From Antarcticimicrobium luteum (GTDB lineage: Bacteria; Pseudomonadota; Alphaproteobacteria; Rhodobacterales; Rhodobacteraceae), in the NCBI RefSeq assembly GCF_004358185.1, contig NZ_SMUV01000045.1, positions 1 to 48,540 of the forward strand: a stretch of 48,540 bases of DNA, read 5' to 3'. The number at the start of each line of letters is the position of its first letter. Positions within the stretch are counted from its first letter, which is position 1. Positions 17,165 through 24,430 of this stretch are shown here, piece after piece. Under the pieces are notes generated by a model. That model ran no database searches and was not told the DNA's origin. It saw nothing but the letters and a program-made list of their open reading frames with translations. Both the position numbers and the translations under genes were made by a program.

Positions 17165-18136
17165 TCAGACCGGCGTACGATACTGCATCCGCCGCACCGA
17201 CCCGGTTTTCGAGCGCATCAGAAGCGTCGTGGTCTCGACCCAGCCGGGCGTCCGTTTGATCCCCGGCAGCAGGGTGCCGCCGGTGACCCCGGTGGCGGCA
17301 AAGATCACGTCCTGCGTCACCATCTCGTCGCGCGAATAGATGCGGTCGAGGTCGGTGATCCCGGCCTTGGCCGCGCGCGCCTTTTCATCGTCGTTGCGGA
17401 ACAGCAGCCGGCCATAGATCTGCCCGCCCATGCATTTCAGCGCCGAGGCCGCCAGCACGCCCTCGGGCGCGCCGCCGGAGCCCATGTACATGTCGATGCC
17501 GGTGATCTCGCTCTCGGCGCAGTGCATGACGCCGGCGACATCGCCATCGGTGATCAGGCGGATCGCCGCGCCGGTGCCGCGCACCTCGGCGATCATCGTC
17601 TCGTGGCGCGGACGCTCGAGAATGCAGACGGTGATGTCGGAGGGCTTGCAGCCCTTGGCGGTCGCCAGCGCCTCGACTCGTTGCGACGGGTTCATGTCCA
17701 GGGTGACCACGCCCTCGGGCAGGCCGGGGCCGACGGCGAGCTTGTCCATATAGGTGTCCGGTGCGTGCAGCATCGAGCCGCGCGGCCCCATGGCGATCAC
17801 GGTCAGCGCGTTGGGCATATCCTTGGCGGTCAGCGTGGTGCCCTCCAGCGGGTCCAGCGCGATATCGACGCCGGGGCCGTTGCCGGTGCCCACCTCTTCG
17901 CCGATGAAGAGCATCGGCGCCTCGTCACGCTCGCCCTCGCCGATGACCACGACGCCGGCGATGTCCAAAAGGTTGAGCTGTTCGCGCATGGCGTTGACGG
18001 CGGCCTGATCGGCGGCCTTTTCATCGCCGCGCCCGATCAGCGGCGCCGAAGCCAGCGCCGCCTGTTCGGCGACCCGGGCCAGACCCAGTGACAGCATCCG
18101 GTCCTCGAAGATGGCTTGGGTGTCCTTGGCGGTCAT
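17165..18136 (-). CDS. glpX: Class II fructose-1,6-bisphosphatase
   Basis: About 323 residues. Signatures: LIGRGDEKAADQAAV, VVIGEGERDEAPML near residue 55, the Li+-sensitive phosphatase metal motif ALDPLEGTT, GVMHCAE, YMGSGGAPEGVLAA and the MRSKTGSVRRM C-terminus. It hydrolyses fructose-1,6-bisphosphate in gluconeogenesis. I chose the ATG at 18136 because AGGA lies 7 nt upstream; an in-frame ATG at 18154 (six residues longer) has no clear ribosome site but cannot be excluded. It lies between hom and recJ, with GC-rich inverted sequence in the short gap after hom. Confidence 0.93.
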   Translation of the reverse strand: MTAKDTQAIFEDRMLSLGLARVAEQAALASAPLIGRGDEKAADQAAVNAMREQLNLLDIAGVVVIGEGERDEAPMLFIGEEVGTGNGPGVDIALDPLEGTTLTAKDMPNALTVIAMGPRGSMLHAPDTYMDKLAVGPGLPEGVVTLDMNPSQRVEALATAKGCKPSDITVCILERPRHETMIAEVRGTGAAIRLITDGDVAGVMHCAESEITGIDMYMGSGGAPEGVLAASALKCMGGQIYGRLLFRNDDEKARAAKAGITDLDRIYSRDEMVTQDVIFAATGVTGGTLLPGIKRTPGWVETTTLLMRSKTGSVRRMQYRTPV

Positions 18137-18221
18137 GAGAATATCCTGTGTCATAATATTAATGTGTCGATACCCCGCCCGGGGCAGGGGCCGCAAGGCC
18201 CGCGGCCCGGGCCGGGGCGGC

Positions 18222-19508
18222 TCAGAGGTGTTCGATGCGCAGTGCCACCGGCTCGGAGGCCACCACGTCGGTCTTGCCCATCGCCTCGAGCGCCTGGTTG
18301 AGCGCGGCGCGGGTGGTCTTGTGGGTCACGATCAGCACCGGGGCGGCGGCCTCGGAATGGCTGTACTGCCGCATCCGGTCGATCGACACGCCGGCCTCGC
18401 CCAGAATCGCGGCCACCTTGGCCAGCGCGCCGGGTTTGTCCAGCAGCGACATGCGCAGGTAATAGGGCGCGGGCAGGCCGGTCTGTGCCGGCCGCGCCTC
18501 TTCCAGCGTGGTGGCGGGCTGGCCAAAGACCGGCAAGCGGCAGCCGCGCGCCAGATCGCAGATGTCGCCCAGCACCGCACTGGCGGTCGGACCCTCGCCC
18601 GCGCCGGGACCGCGCAGTACGATCTGCTCGACCGCGTCGCCCTCGATCACCACCATGTTGGTGCCGCCCTCGAGCTGGCCCAGCGGCGAATTCGCCGGCA
18701 CCAGGCAGGGCTGCATGCGCTGCACCAGCCCGCGCGGGCTGCGCTGCGCCACGCCCAGCAGCTTGATGCGATAGCCCATGTCGGCGGCCTGGCGGATATC
18801 CTCCAGCGTCACCCGCTGGATGCCCTCGATCTCGACCCCGTCGAAGTTCACCTTGGTGCCAAAGGCGATCGAGGCCAGGATCGCCAGCTTGTGGCTGGCA
18901 TCGATGCCGCCGACGTCGAGGTTCGGGTCGGCCTCCAGATAACCCAGTTTGCTGGCCTCCTCGAAGAGGGCATTGTAGCCCTGTTCGGTGGCCTGCATGC
19001 GGGTCAGGATATAGTTGCAGGTGCCGTTCATCACCCCCATCACCCGGGTGATCTCGTTGCCGGCCAGCCCCTCGGTCAGCGCCTTGACCACCGGAATACC
19101 ACCGGCGACCGCCGCCTCGTAGCGGATCGAGAGGCCCGCCGCCTCGGCCTGTTCCGCCAGCGCCTGGCCGTGCAGCGCCAGCAGCGCCTTGTTGGCGGTG
19201 ACCACATGTTTGCCGCTGGCCAGCGCCGCCTCGGTCGCCGCCTTGGCGGCGCCGTCGGAGCCGCCCATCAGCTCGACGAAGACATCGATATCGTCGCGCC
19301 GGGCCAGCGCCACCGGGTCGGTTTCCCAGGCATAGCCCGACAGGGTCACGCCGCGGTCCTTGCCGGCGTCGCGGGCGCTGACCGCGACGATCTCGATCCG
19401 GCGTCCGGTGCGGACCTCCAGCAGCCTGGCCTGTTTGCGCAGGATGCGGACGACACCCACACCGACCGTGCCCAGACCGGCGATTCCAAGGCGCAGAGCT
19501 TCAGTCAT
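18222..19508 (-). CDS. hom: Homoserine dehydrogenase
   Basis: 428 residues from the ATG at 19508, which has GAGGGA upstream; the frame extends further but without support. NAD(P)-binding LRLGIAGLGTVGVGVV lies at the N-terminus; the catalytic domain contains VTANKALLA, YEAAVAGGIPVVKAL, GVMNGTCNYILTRM and EADPNLDVGGIDASHKL; a C-terminal ACT domain starts near 350 (RMSLLDKPGALAKVAAIL). The enzyme reduces aspartate semialdehyde to homoserine for Thr and Met synthesis, and the ACT domain usually mediates threonine inhibition. First gene of hom-glpX-recJ. Confidence 0.95.
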   Translation of the reverse strand: MTEALRLGIAGLGTVGVGVVRILRKQARLLEVRTGRRIEIVAVSARDAGKDRGVTLSGYAWETDPVALARRDDIDVFVELMGGSDGAAKAATEAALASGKHVVTANKALLALHGQALAEQAEAAGLSIRYEAAVAGGIPVVKALTEGLAGNEITRVMGVMNGTCNYILTRMQATEQGYNALFEEASKLGYLEADPNLDVGGIDASHKLAILASIAFGTKVNFDGVEIEGIQRVTLEDIRQAADMGYRIKLLGVAQRSPRGLVQRMQPCLVPANSPLGQLEGGTNMVVIEGDAVEQIVLRGPGAGEGPTASAVLGDICDLARGCRLPVFGQPATTLEEARPAQTGLPAPYYLRMSLLDKPGALAKVAAILGEAGVSIDRMRQYSHSEAAAPVLIVTHKTTRAALNQALEAMGKTDVVASEPVALRIEHL

Positions 19509-19592
19509 CGTCGCGTGTCCCTCGTGCTGTCTTTTGTTGCTGCGTGCCTTATCCGGTTCGGGTTGGCGGTGCAACGGCGGGCGCGCCGCGGC

Positions 19593-19880
19593 TTACTCGG
19601 GCTGCGCCGCCCGCAGACGATCTGCCCGCGATTTGAGCCGGGCGCTGCGCCAGGCCATCTCGCGTTCCAGACGTTCGGCGCTGTCCGGCTCGGCCGCGCC
19701 GGTGGCCAGCAGCGGCCCCAGTGGGACCAGCGCCGGATAGGGGGCGTCGCGCAGGGCGTCGGTGCGGGTCTGGTCCAGCTCGGGCACGGTGCGGGTGCAG
19801 CCGGCGGCGGCGACGAGCGTCAGGGCCAGACCGAACAGGGCGATCGGAGCGGAGAGGGCGAAGAGGCGCGGCTGAAACAT
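19593..19880 (-). CDS. Small predicted lipoprotein
   Basis: 95 residues from ATG 19880. A hydrophobic signal (LFALSAPIALFGLALTLV) ends in lipobox AAAGC with Cys28, then a charged helical tail (SAERLEREMAWRSARLKSRA). Similar short lipoproteins lie beside hom in related genomes, I believe. Function unknown. It is divergent from the TetR gene, sharing a 100-bp upstream region. Confidence 0.65.
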   Translation of the reverse strand: MFQPRLFALSAPIALFGLALTLVAAAGCTRTVPELDQTRTDALRDAPYPALVPLGPLLATGAAEPDSAERLEREMAWRSARLKSRADRLRAAQPE

Positions 19881-19950
19881 GGGCGATCCGGGGACAGGGT
19901 GCGCTCTTTCATGCCCGTTGCGGGCAAAAGGCGCAAGCGGGGGGTTTTTT

Positions 19951-19966
19951 CTGAACAAACGTTCAG
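19951..19966. promoter_or_regulatory. Palindromic operator upstream of the TetR gene
   Basis: CTGAAC-AAAC-GTTCAG, a perfect 6-bp inverted repeat with 4-bp spacer, 14 nt before the TetR start codon and 70 bp from the divergent lipoprotein start. The form and place suit TetR-family self-regulation. Confidence 0.6.
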
Positions 19967-19980
19967 ATAGCGTTTCCTTG

Positions 19981-20568
19981 ATGGCACGCACAGCAGGTTC
20001 CCATTCCGACATCACCGGCCCGCGCATTCAGGACGCGGCGCTGCGGCTGTTCGCGCGGCACGGCTATGCCGCCGTCTCGATGCGCCAGATCGCGCGCGAG
20101 GTCGGGGTGCAGGCCGGCGCGCTCTATAACTACACTCCGGACAAGCAAAGCCTGCTGTTCGGGTTGATGCAGGATCACATGCGCGAGTTGCTGGCGACCT
20201 GGGCCGCCCGGTCGCAGGTGCCGGACCCGGGCGCAGCCCTGGAGACCTTCACGCGGTTTCACATCCGGTTTCATCTGGAACGCCCGGACGAGGTGTTCAT
20301 CGCCTATATGGAGCTGCGCAACCTGACGCCCGAGAACCACGCCGCGATCAGCGATCTGCGCGGGCGCTACGAGGATGCGCTGGAATCGATCCTGAAACGC
20401 GGGGTCGCGGCGGGCGTCTTTGACGTGGCCGATACCAAGATCGCCACGCTGGCGGTGATCGCCATGCTGAACGGGGTCAACACCTGGTATCGCGCCGGCG
20501 GGCGGCTGTCACTGGAGCAGGTCGAGACGATCTATTGGGACATGGTGCGCAAGGCGGTGGGCCTGTAA
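19981..20568 (+). CDS. TetR/AcrR family transcriptional regulator
   Basis: 195 residues. N-terminal TetR HTH at about 15-60: IQDAALRLFARHGYAAVSMR, then QIAREVGVQAGALYNYTPDK and QSLLFGLM. The C-terminal ligand domain contains RFHIRFHLERPDEVFIAYME and a WYRAGGRLSLEQV segment typical of regulators that sit with acyl-CoA or branched-chain catabolism genes, although no such genes are in this window. The ATG at 19981 is chosen as it begins just before the conserved domain; the ribosome site is weak. The palindrome at 19951-19966 is its probable operator. It converges with the next gene, 14 nt apart. Confidence 0.85.
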   Translation: MARTAGSHSDITGPRIQDAALRLFARHGYAAVSMRQIAREVGVQAGALYNYTPDKQSLLFGLMQDHMRELLATWAARSQVPDPGAALETFTRFHIRFHLERPDEVFIAYMELRNLTPENHAAISDLRGRYEDALESILKRGVAAGVFDVADTKIATLAVIAMLNGVNTWYRAGGRLSLEQVETIYWDMVRKAVGL

Positions 20569-20582
20569 GTCCGCGACGGGGA

Positions 20583-21563
20583 CTATTTCCACTGCTTGAA
20601 CTCCTTGAGCAGGCCCTGGCGCTCCTTCTCGTGCGATTTGAACTTTTTGACCTCGGATCTGTACGTTTTCAGCGCCGCGTCGGCCTGTTTCTCGACCTTG
20701 GCGATGTCGGTTTTCCAGTTCACTGTGGCGCGCGCCAGCCGGTCGTATTCGGAGGCCACCGCGTTCAGCTTCTTGCGAACCTCCTTGACGATCTTTTCGG
20801 CCTGCCCGATCTCGTCGGTGTCCATCTTGAGCGTGAGCACCGCAGAGGCCGCGCCGGTCAGCTTCTTTGACCCCTTGGACAGCTTGTCGGCAAGCTCCAC
20901 GGATTCGCCCGCCACGGTATTGGCGGCGCCCAGCGGGCTGCCTGAACTGGGCCCAAGGGCGCCGTCGATCACCGAATGCACCGCGACACCCCCCAGGGCC
21001 ACCCCGATCCGGGCCCCCCAGCCGACCGGGCCGAGGCAGAAGGACACCGCGGTCACCGCGATGTTCAGCCCGGTCTGCCATTTCGCCTCGGTCACCTCGC
21101 GCTTGGCCTTTTTCAGGAGTTTTTCCAACTCCTTGAGCTCTTTCTCCAGCGCCTTGCAGCGCTTGTGCATCTCGGCGATCCAACTGGCCAGCAGGTTCAG
21201 CAGGGTCGCGGCCAGCGCCGCGAAGCCGGCGGTCATCATCGCCCCATGCTTGGCGTTGGCCTCTTCAAGAACGGTCAGGGCAAGCACGTATTTCGTGTAT
21301 GTCTTGATCAGCTCCTTGGAATCCCCGGCCTTGCCGAAGACGACCTTGTTCCAGGCCGCGTTGAAATCGCCAAGGCACTTGTCGAGGCGATCGCGATCGG
21401 CCTTGTAGGCGCCGAGCGTGGTGGAGGAGTAGAGTTTCACGGTCGAGGAGGAGAGTACCGTCTTGGCGGTCTTCAGCGCCTCCAGGGCATCCTTGTCGAT
21501 CGCCTCGATATATTTCTGGACGACGGAACTGTTGACGAGATCCTGAGCGGTTTTGGCGGCCAT
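20583..21563 (-). CDS. Unrecognised coiled-coil protein with two hydrophobic segments
   Basis: 326 residues, no signal peptide; I do not recognise the family. It is almost wholly helical and Lys/Ala-rich. Hydrophobic stretches lie at about 107-130 (GAMMTAGFAALAATLLNLLA) and 165-202 (GLNIAVTAVSFCLGPVGWGA onward, with several Gly). Between them is a strongly charged heptad region (131-162, KALEKELKELEKLLKKAKRE), and another coiled coil fills 251-320. This layout resembles alpha-helical pore-forming or membrane-remodelling proteins (ClyA/Hbl type), but there is no sequence match I can name. AAAGGGA precedes the ATG. Codon usage looks less GC-biased than that of its neighbours, and it stands alone between convergent TetR and the terminator of pirin, which may point to transfer. 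Confidence 0.75.
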   Translation of the reverse strand: MAAKTAQDLVNSSVVQKYIEAIDKDALEALKTAKTVLSSSTVKLYSSTTLGAYKADRDRLDKCLGDFNAAWNKVVFGKAGDSKELIKTYTKYVLALTVLEEANAKHGAMMTAGFAALAATLLNLLASWIAEMHKRCKALEKELKELEKLLKKAKREVTEAKWQTGLNIAVTAVSFCLGPVGWGARIGVALGGVAVHSVIDGALGPSSGSPLGAANTVAGESVELADKLSKGSKKLTGAASAVLTLKMDTDEIGQAEKIVKEVRKKLNAVASEYDRLARATVNWKTDIAKVEKQADAALKTYRSEVKKFKSHEKERQGLLKEFKQWK

Positions 21564-21670
21564 GGCCGATCCCTTTCAATGCAAAAATGTTTTCCTTTGA
21601 AATTCGCGTTCCCCGGTGAAATGCGCCGAGGCAGGGGGAGTATACACCGAAAACGGACCTGGCCCGCCAT

Positions 21671-21704
21671 AAAAAAGCCCGGCCGCGCCTGGGGCGCGAC
21701 CGGG
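21671..21704 (-). terminator. Strong Rho-independent terminator after pirin
   Basis: On the minus strand CCCGGTCGCGCC, a 3-nt loop, GGCGCGGCCGGG, then CTTTTTT: a 12-bp stem with one wobble. It ends the pirin transcript and insulates the coiled-coil gene downstream. Confidence 0.85.
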
Positions 21705-21747
21705 TTTGGGGCGGAGGGCGGCGGCGGGGACGGCCGATGGCGCCGTT

Positions 21748-22659
21748 CTAGTGCGCCGGGCTGATGAAGGTGCCGTTGCGCAGGTCGCGCATCGCCTGCA
21801 TCAGCTCTTCCTGGGTGTTCATCACGATGGGTCCGTGCCAGGCTACCGGCTCGGCGATCGGCGCACCCGAGATCAGTAGAAACCGCACGCCCTCGGGGCC
21901 GGCCTGAACGGTGATCTCGTCGCCGCTGCCGAAGCGCACGAGGGTGCGGTCGCCCGACAGATCACGGATGTTCACCTCTTGCCCCGCGACCTCCTTTTCC
22001 AGCAGGACGCCGCCGGGCGCGGAGGCATCGGCAAAGGCGGCCGTGCCGTCGAAAATATAGGCGAAGGCGCGGCGGTAAGTATCGATGCGGAAGGTCTTTT
22101 TCACCCCTGCGGGCACGAAGACGTCCAGGTATTGCGGATCGGCGGCGATGCCGTCGACCGGGCCGCGCTTGCCCCAGAACTCGCCCACGATCACCTTCAC
22201 CCGTGTGCCGTCATCGTCGATCACCTCGGGGATCTCGGTGCCCTGCACGTCCTGATAGCGCGGCGCGGTCATCTTCTGCGCGGCCGGCAGGTTGCCCCAG
22301 AGCTGGAACCCGTGCATCTGCCCGCGCGCGTTCCCCTTGGGCATCTCCTGATGCAGGATGCCGCGACCGGCGGTCATCCATTGCACGTCGCCCGCGCCCA
22401 GCGTGCCGCTGTTCCCGAGGCTGTCGCCATGCTCGACCGTGCCCGAGAGCACATAGGTGATGGTCTCGATCCCGCGATGCGGGTGCCAGGGAAAGCCGCG
22501 GATGAAATCCTCGGGGCGCTCGTTGCGGAAATCGTCGAACAGCAAAAAGGGGTCCAGTTCGGACGGATCCTGAAAACCGAAGGCGCGATGCAGCTTGACG
22601 CCGGCGCCCTCCAACGCGGGTATCGCGCGGCGGGTCTCGATGGTGGGTCTGAGGGACAT
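21748..22659 (-). CDS. Pirin family protein
   Basis: 303 residues from ATG 22659 with GGAGA upstream. Bicupin with the pirin metal ligands in place: His59 and His61 (WHPHRGIET) and His103, Glu105 (GRGILHQEMP). FDDFRNERPEDFIRGFPWHP, MHGFQLWGNLPAAQKM and VIVGEFWG are family hallmarks. Bacterial pirins bind Fe and include quercetin 2,3-dioxygenases and redox sensors; which role applies cannot be told. The frame runs upstream past 22659 but that stretch is non-conserved. A 16-bp palindrome lies 18 nt upstream of the ATG. Confidence 0.9.
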   Translation of the reverse strand: MSLRPTIETRRAIPALEGAGVKLHRAFGFQDPSELDPFLLFDDFRNERPEDFIRGFPWHPHRGIETITYVLSGTVEHGDSLGNSGTLGAGDVQWMTAGRGILHQEMPKGNARGQMHGFQLWGNLPAAQKMTAPRYQDVQGTEIPEVIDDDGTRVKVIVGEFWGKRGPVDGIAADPQYLDVFVPAGVKKTFRIDTYRRAFAYIFDGTAAFADASAPGGVLLEKEVAGQEVNIRDLSGDRTLVRFGSGDEITVQAGPEGVRFLLISGAPIAEPVAWHGPIVMNTQEELMQAMRDLRNGTFISPAH

Positions 22660-22676
22660 GGGGGTCTCCACACTTG

Positions 22677-22692
22677 TGTTCGGGAATGAACA
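22677..22692. promoter_or_regulatory. Palindrome upstream of pirin
   Basis: TGTTC-GGGAAT-GAACA, a perfect inverted repeat 17 nt before the pirin start codon, where a repressor would block transcription or initiation. No regulator gene is adjacent. Confidence 0.35.
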
Positions 22693-22854
22693 TAGGCGGG
22701 ACGAAGAGACGGGCAACCATCCGGGGCGGCACGGGGCCTGTGCGGTCATGCACGGTTCGGGCGGAAGGGCAGGAACCGGCGGGCCCGGCGGATTTGGCTG
22801 TTCGCGCCCCGAGAATTCGGATAAGCCCGCCGACGCAGGCAGCCGGAGGGGCCC

Positions 22855-23325
22855 ATGGAGGACGACATTCTGATGACGGTTAAGGTCTCGGCGATGCGCC
22901 GCTGGCTGGGCGTCGGTGTGCTGCTGGGGTTCGGCGGGCTGCTGGTCTATGTCGCCTTTGCCACGCCGCCGGCGCTGGCCTGGCAGGGGTTCCTGCTGGC
23001 GATCGGGGCGGGCGCGCTGTGGCTGGCGGAGATGATGCGGCGCGGCACCAGCGCGCGGATCGAGCTGACCCGGACCGAACTGCGCAGCAGTGATGGCACC
23101 CGCATCGCCGCGATCGACGAGATCGAGGGGCTGGAGCGCGGCGTCTTTGCCTTCAAACCGTCCAACGGGTTCCTGATCCGTACGCGCGCGCCCGGCGTGC
23201 GCACCTGGCGGCCGGGCCTGTGGTGGCGGCTGGGCCGGCGCGTGGGGATCGGCGGGGTGACCGCGGCAGCGCAGACCAAGGCGATGTCGGAGGTTCTGTC
23301 GGCGCTGCTGGCGGAACGCGATTAA
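22855..23325 (+). CDS. Small membrane protein with cytosolic PH-like domain
   Basis: 156 residues from an ATG preceded by GGAGGGG. Two membrane helices (about 17-35, VGVLLGFGGLLVYVAFAT, and 42-60, WQGFLLAIGAGALWLAEMM) are followed by a soluble beta-rich part: ARIELTRTELRSSDGTRIAA, IDEIEGLERG, GVRTWRPGLWWRLGRRVGIG. This is the pattern of PH-like-domain membrane proteins widespread and uncharacterised in Rhodobacterales. It is convergent with the TadE-like gene, overlapping by 4 nt at the stop codons. Confidence 0.75.
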   Translation: MEDDILMTVKVSAMRRWLGVGVLLGFGGLLVYVAFATPPALAWQGFLLAIGAGALWLAEMMRRGTSARIELTRTELRSSDGTRIAAIDEIEGLERGVFAFKPSNGFLIRTRAPGVRTWRPGLWWRLGRRVGIGGVTAAAQTKAMSEVLSALLAERD

Positions 23326-23882
23326 CCGGCCGCCCACTTGATCTGTGGCCCGAAGCGGGGCCGGGTAAAGACGAAATTGTCCAGAATCTTGTCGCTCATG
23401 CCGATATCGAAGACCGGTTCATAGACCGAGCGTGTCTCGATCAGGATGACGCGTTCACCGTCCGGCATGACCGGCAGGAGACCGGCGATCTCGGCCATGT
23501 CTGAATCGGCGCGCGCGCTGGTATAGCCCCGGGGCTCGGACCAGACGACATAATAGCGATTGTCGCCCTCGTCCCAGCGGACCACCGTGACCCGCAGCTT
23601 CACCGTCTCGGACGACCGGGTCATCAGCCCCAGCACCTTCTGCATGCTGTCGATATAGGTGCTGTTAATGTCCTCGGTCTCGCGCGAGATCATGTCGCCG
23701 ATCGCATAGGCGGCCTTGAGGTTCTGCGCGCTCTGCCGGTAGCCGTCGAAATAGACGTAGGTGGCCATGAAGGCCCAGAACAGGAACGGCATCACGATCA
23801 CGAATTCCACCGACACGCTGCCGCGTGTTTCATCCCGGAACCGGCGGAGCAGGGCAAGAAGGCGCGTGCGCATCTGGGTCAC
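23322..23882 (-). CDS. TadE/TadF-like pilus assembly pseudopilin protein
   Basis: 186 residues. Positively charged N-terminus, then ETRGSVSVEFVIVMPFLFWA with the Glu/Phe pattern of TadE-like pseudopilins and a membrane helix at 26-46; the rest is periplasmic. Located third in an overlapping minus-strand trio; its ATG overlaps the preceding stop by 4 nt (23879-23882). TadE/F proteins take part in the Flp/Tad type IVb pilus; the ATPase, secretin and prepilin peptidase genes are not in this window. Confidence 0.82.
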   Translation of the reverse strand: MTQMRTRLLALLRRFRDETRGSVSVEFVIVMPFLFWAFMATYVYFDGYRQSAQNLKAAYAIGDMISRETEDINSTYIDSMQKVLGLMTRSSETVKLRVTVVRWDEGDNRYYVVWSEPRGYTSARADSDMAEIAGLLPVMPDGERVILIETRSVYEPVFDIGMSDKILDNFVFTRPRFGPQIKWAAG

Positions 23883-24430
23883 CTCGGCTCCTGCACGAAA
23901 ACGGTGGTCGAGGTCAGCGCGTATTGGCCGGAGGCATCCTTGACCATGTTCTTTCCCAGCCCGGTGGTGGGAAAGACCGGGTCGATCTTGGCGCAGGCCC
24001 GCAGGATCATCAGGTCGTTCTCCTGCCCGTTCTCGAAATTACGCACCGGCGACACATCTTCGGATTTGTCGGTACAGTCGGGATCGGCACTGATCCCGGA
24101 CCAGGCCCGCGGATCGACCTGGATCATCTCCAGTCGCAGGCTGCTGCTGCAATCGCTGATGAAACCGACGCGACCGCAGATCATGGCCTTGATGTCGTCA
24201 TGCTGCGGCGCGGTGCCGGTGCCCAGGCGGATGTCCCGCACGGTCAGATCCATCGCCCGTTCCAGCATGGAATGCTGCAGCGTGACGAACCCCAACTCGA
24301 GCCCGGACAGCAGGATGGTGATGATCGCCGGAAATGTGATGGCAAACTCGATCGTGGCGTTGCCGTCCTCGTCCCGCCAGAACCGGCGCAGCGATCTGCC
24401 CAGCCGTCCGATCCCCAGCCGCCCGATCAT
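23879..24430 (-). CDS. TadE-like pilus assembly protein
   Basis: 183 residues. RDEDGNATIEFAITFPAIIT at 19-38 is the TadE signature, followed by the helix ITILLSGLELGFVTLQHSML. The periplasmic part has four Cys (CGRVGF, SDCSSS, PDCTDK, RACAK), so disulfides are likely. ATG overlaps the TadG stop by 4 nt, so the three genes are translationally coupled. Confidence 0.86.
   Translation of the reverse strand: MIGRLGIGRLGRSLRRFWRDEDGNATIEFAITFPAIITILLSGLELGFVTLQHSMLERAMDLTVRDIRLGTGTAPQHDDIKAMICGRVGFISDCSSSLRLEMIQVDPRAWSGISADPDCTDKSEDVSPVRNFENGQENDLMILRACAKIDPVFPTTGLGKNMVKDASGQYALTSTTVFVQEPR

Noticed and set aside
22660-23337. N-terminal extension of the pirin frame
   Set aside because: Overlaps the small membrane protein gene on the other strand and has no pirin-like sequence before MSLRPT.
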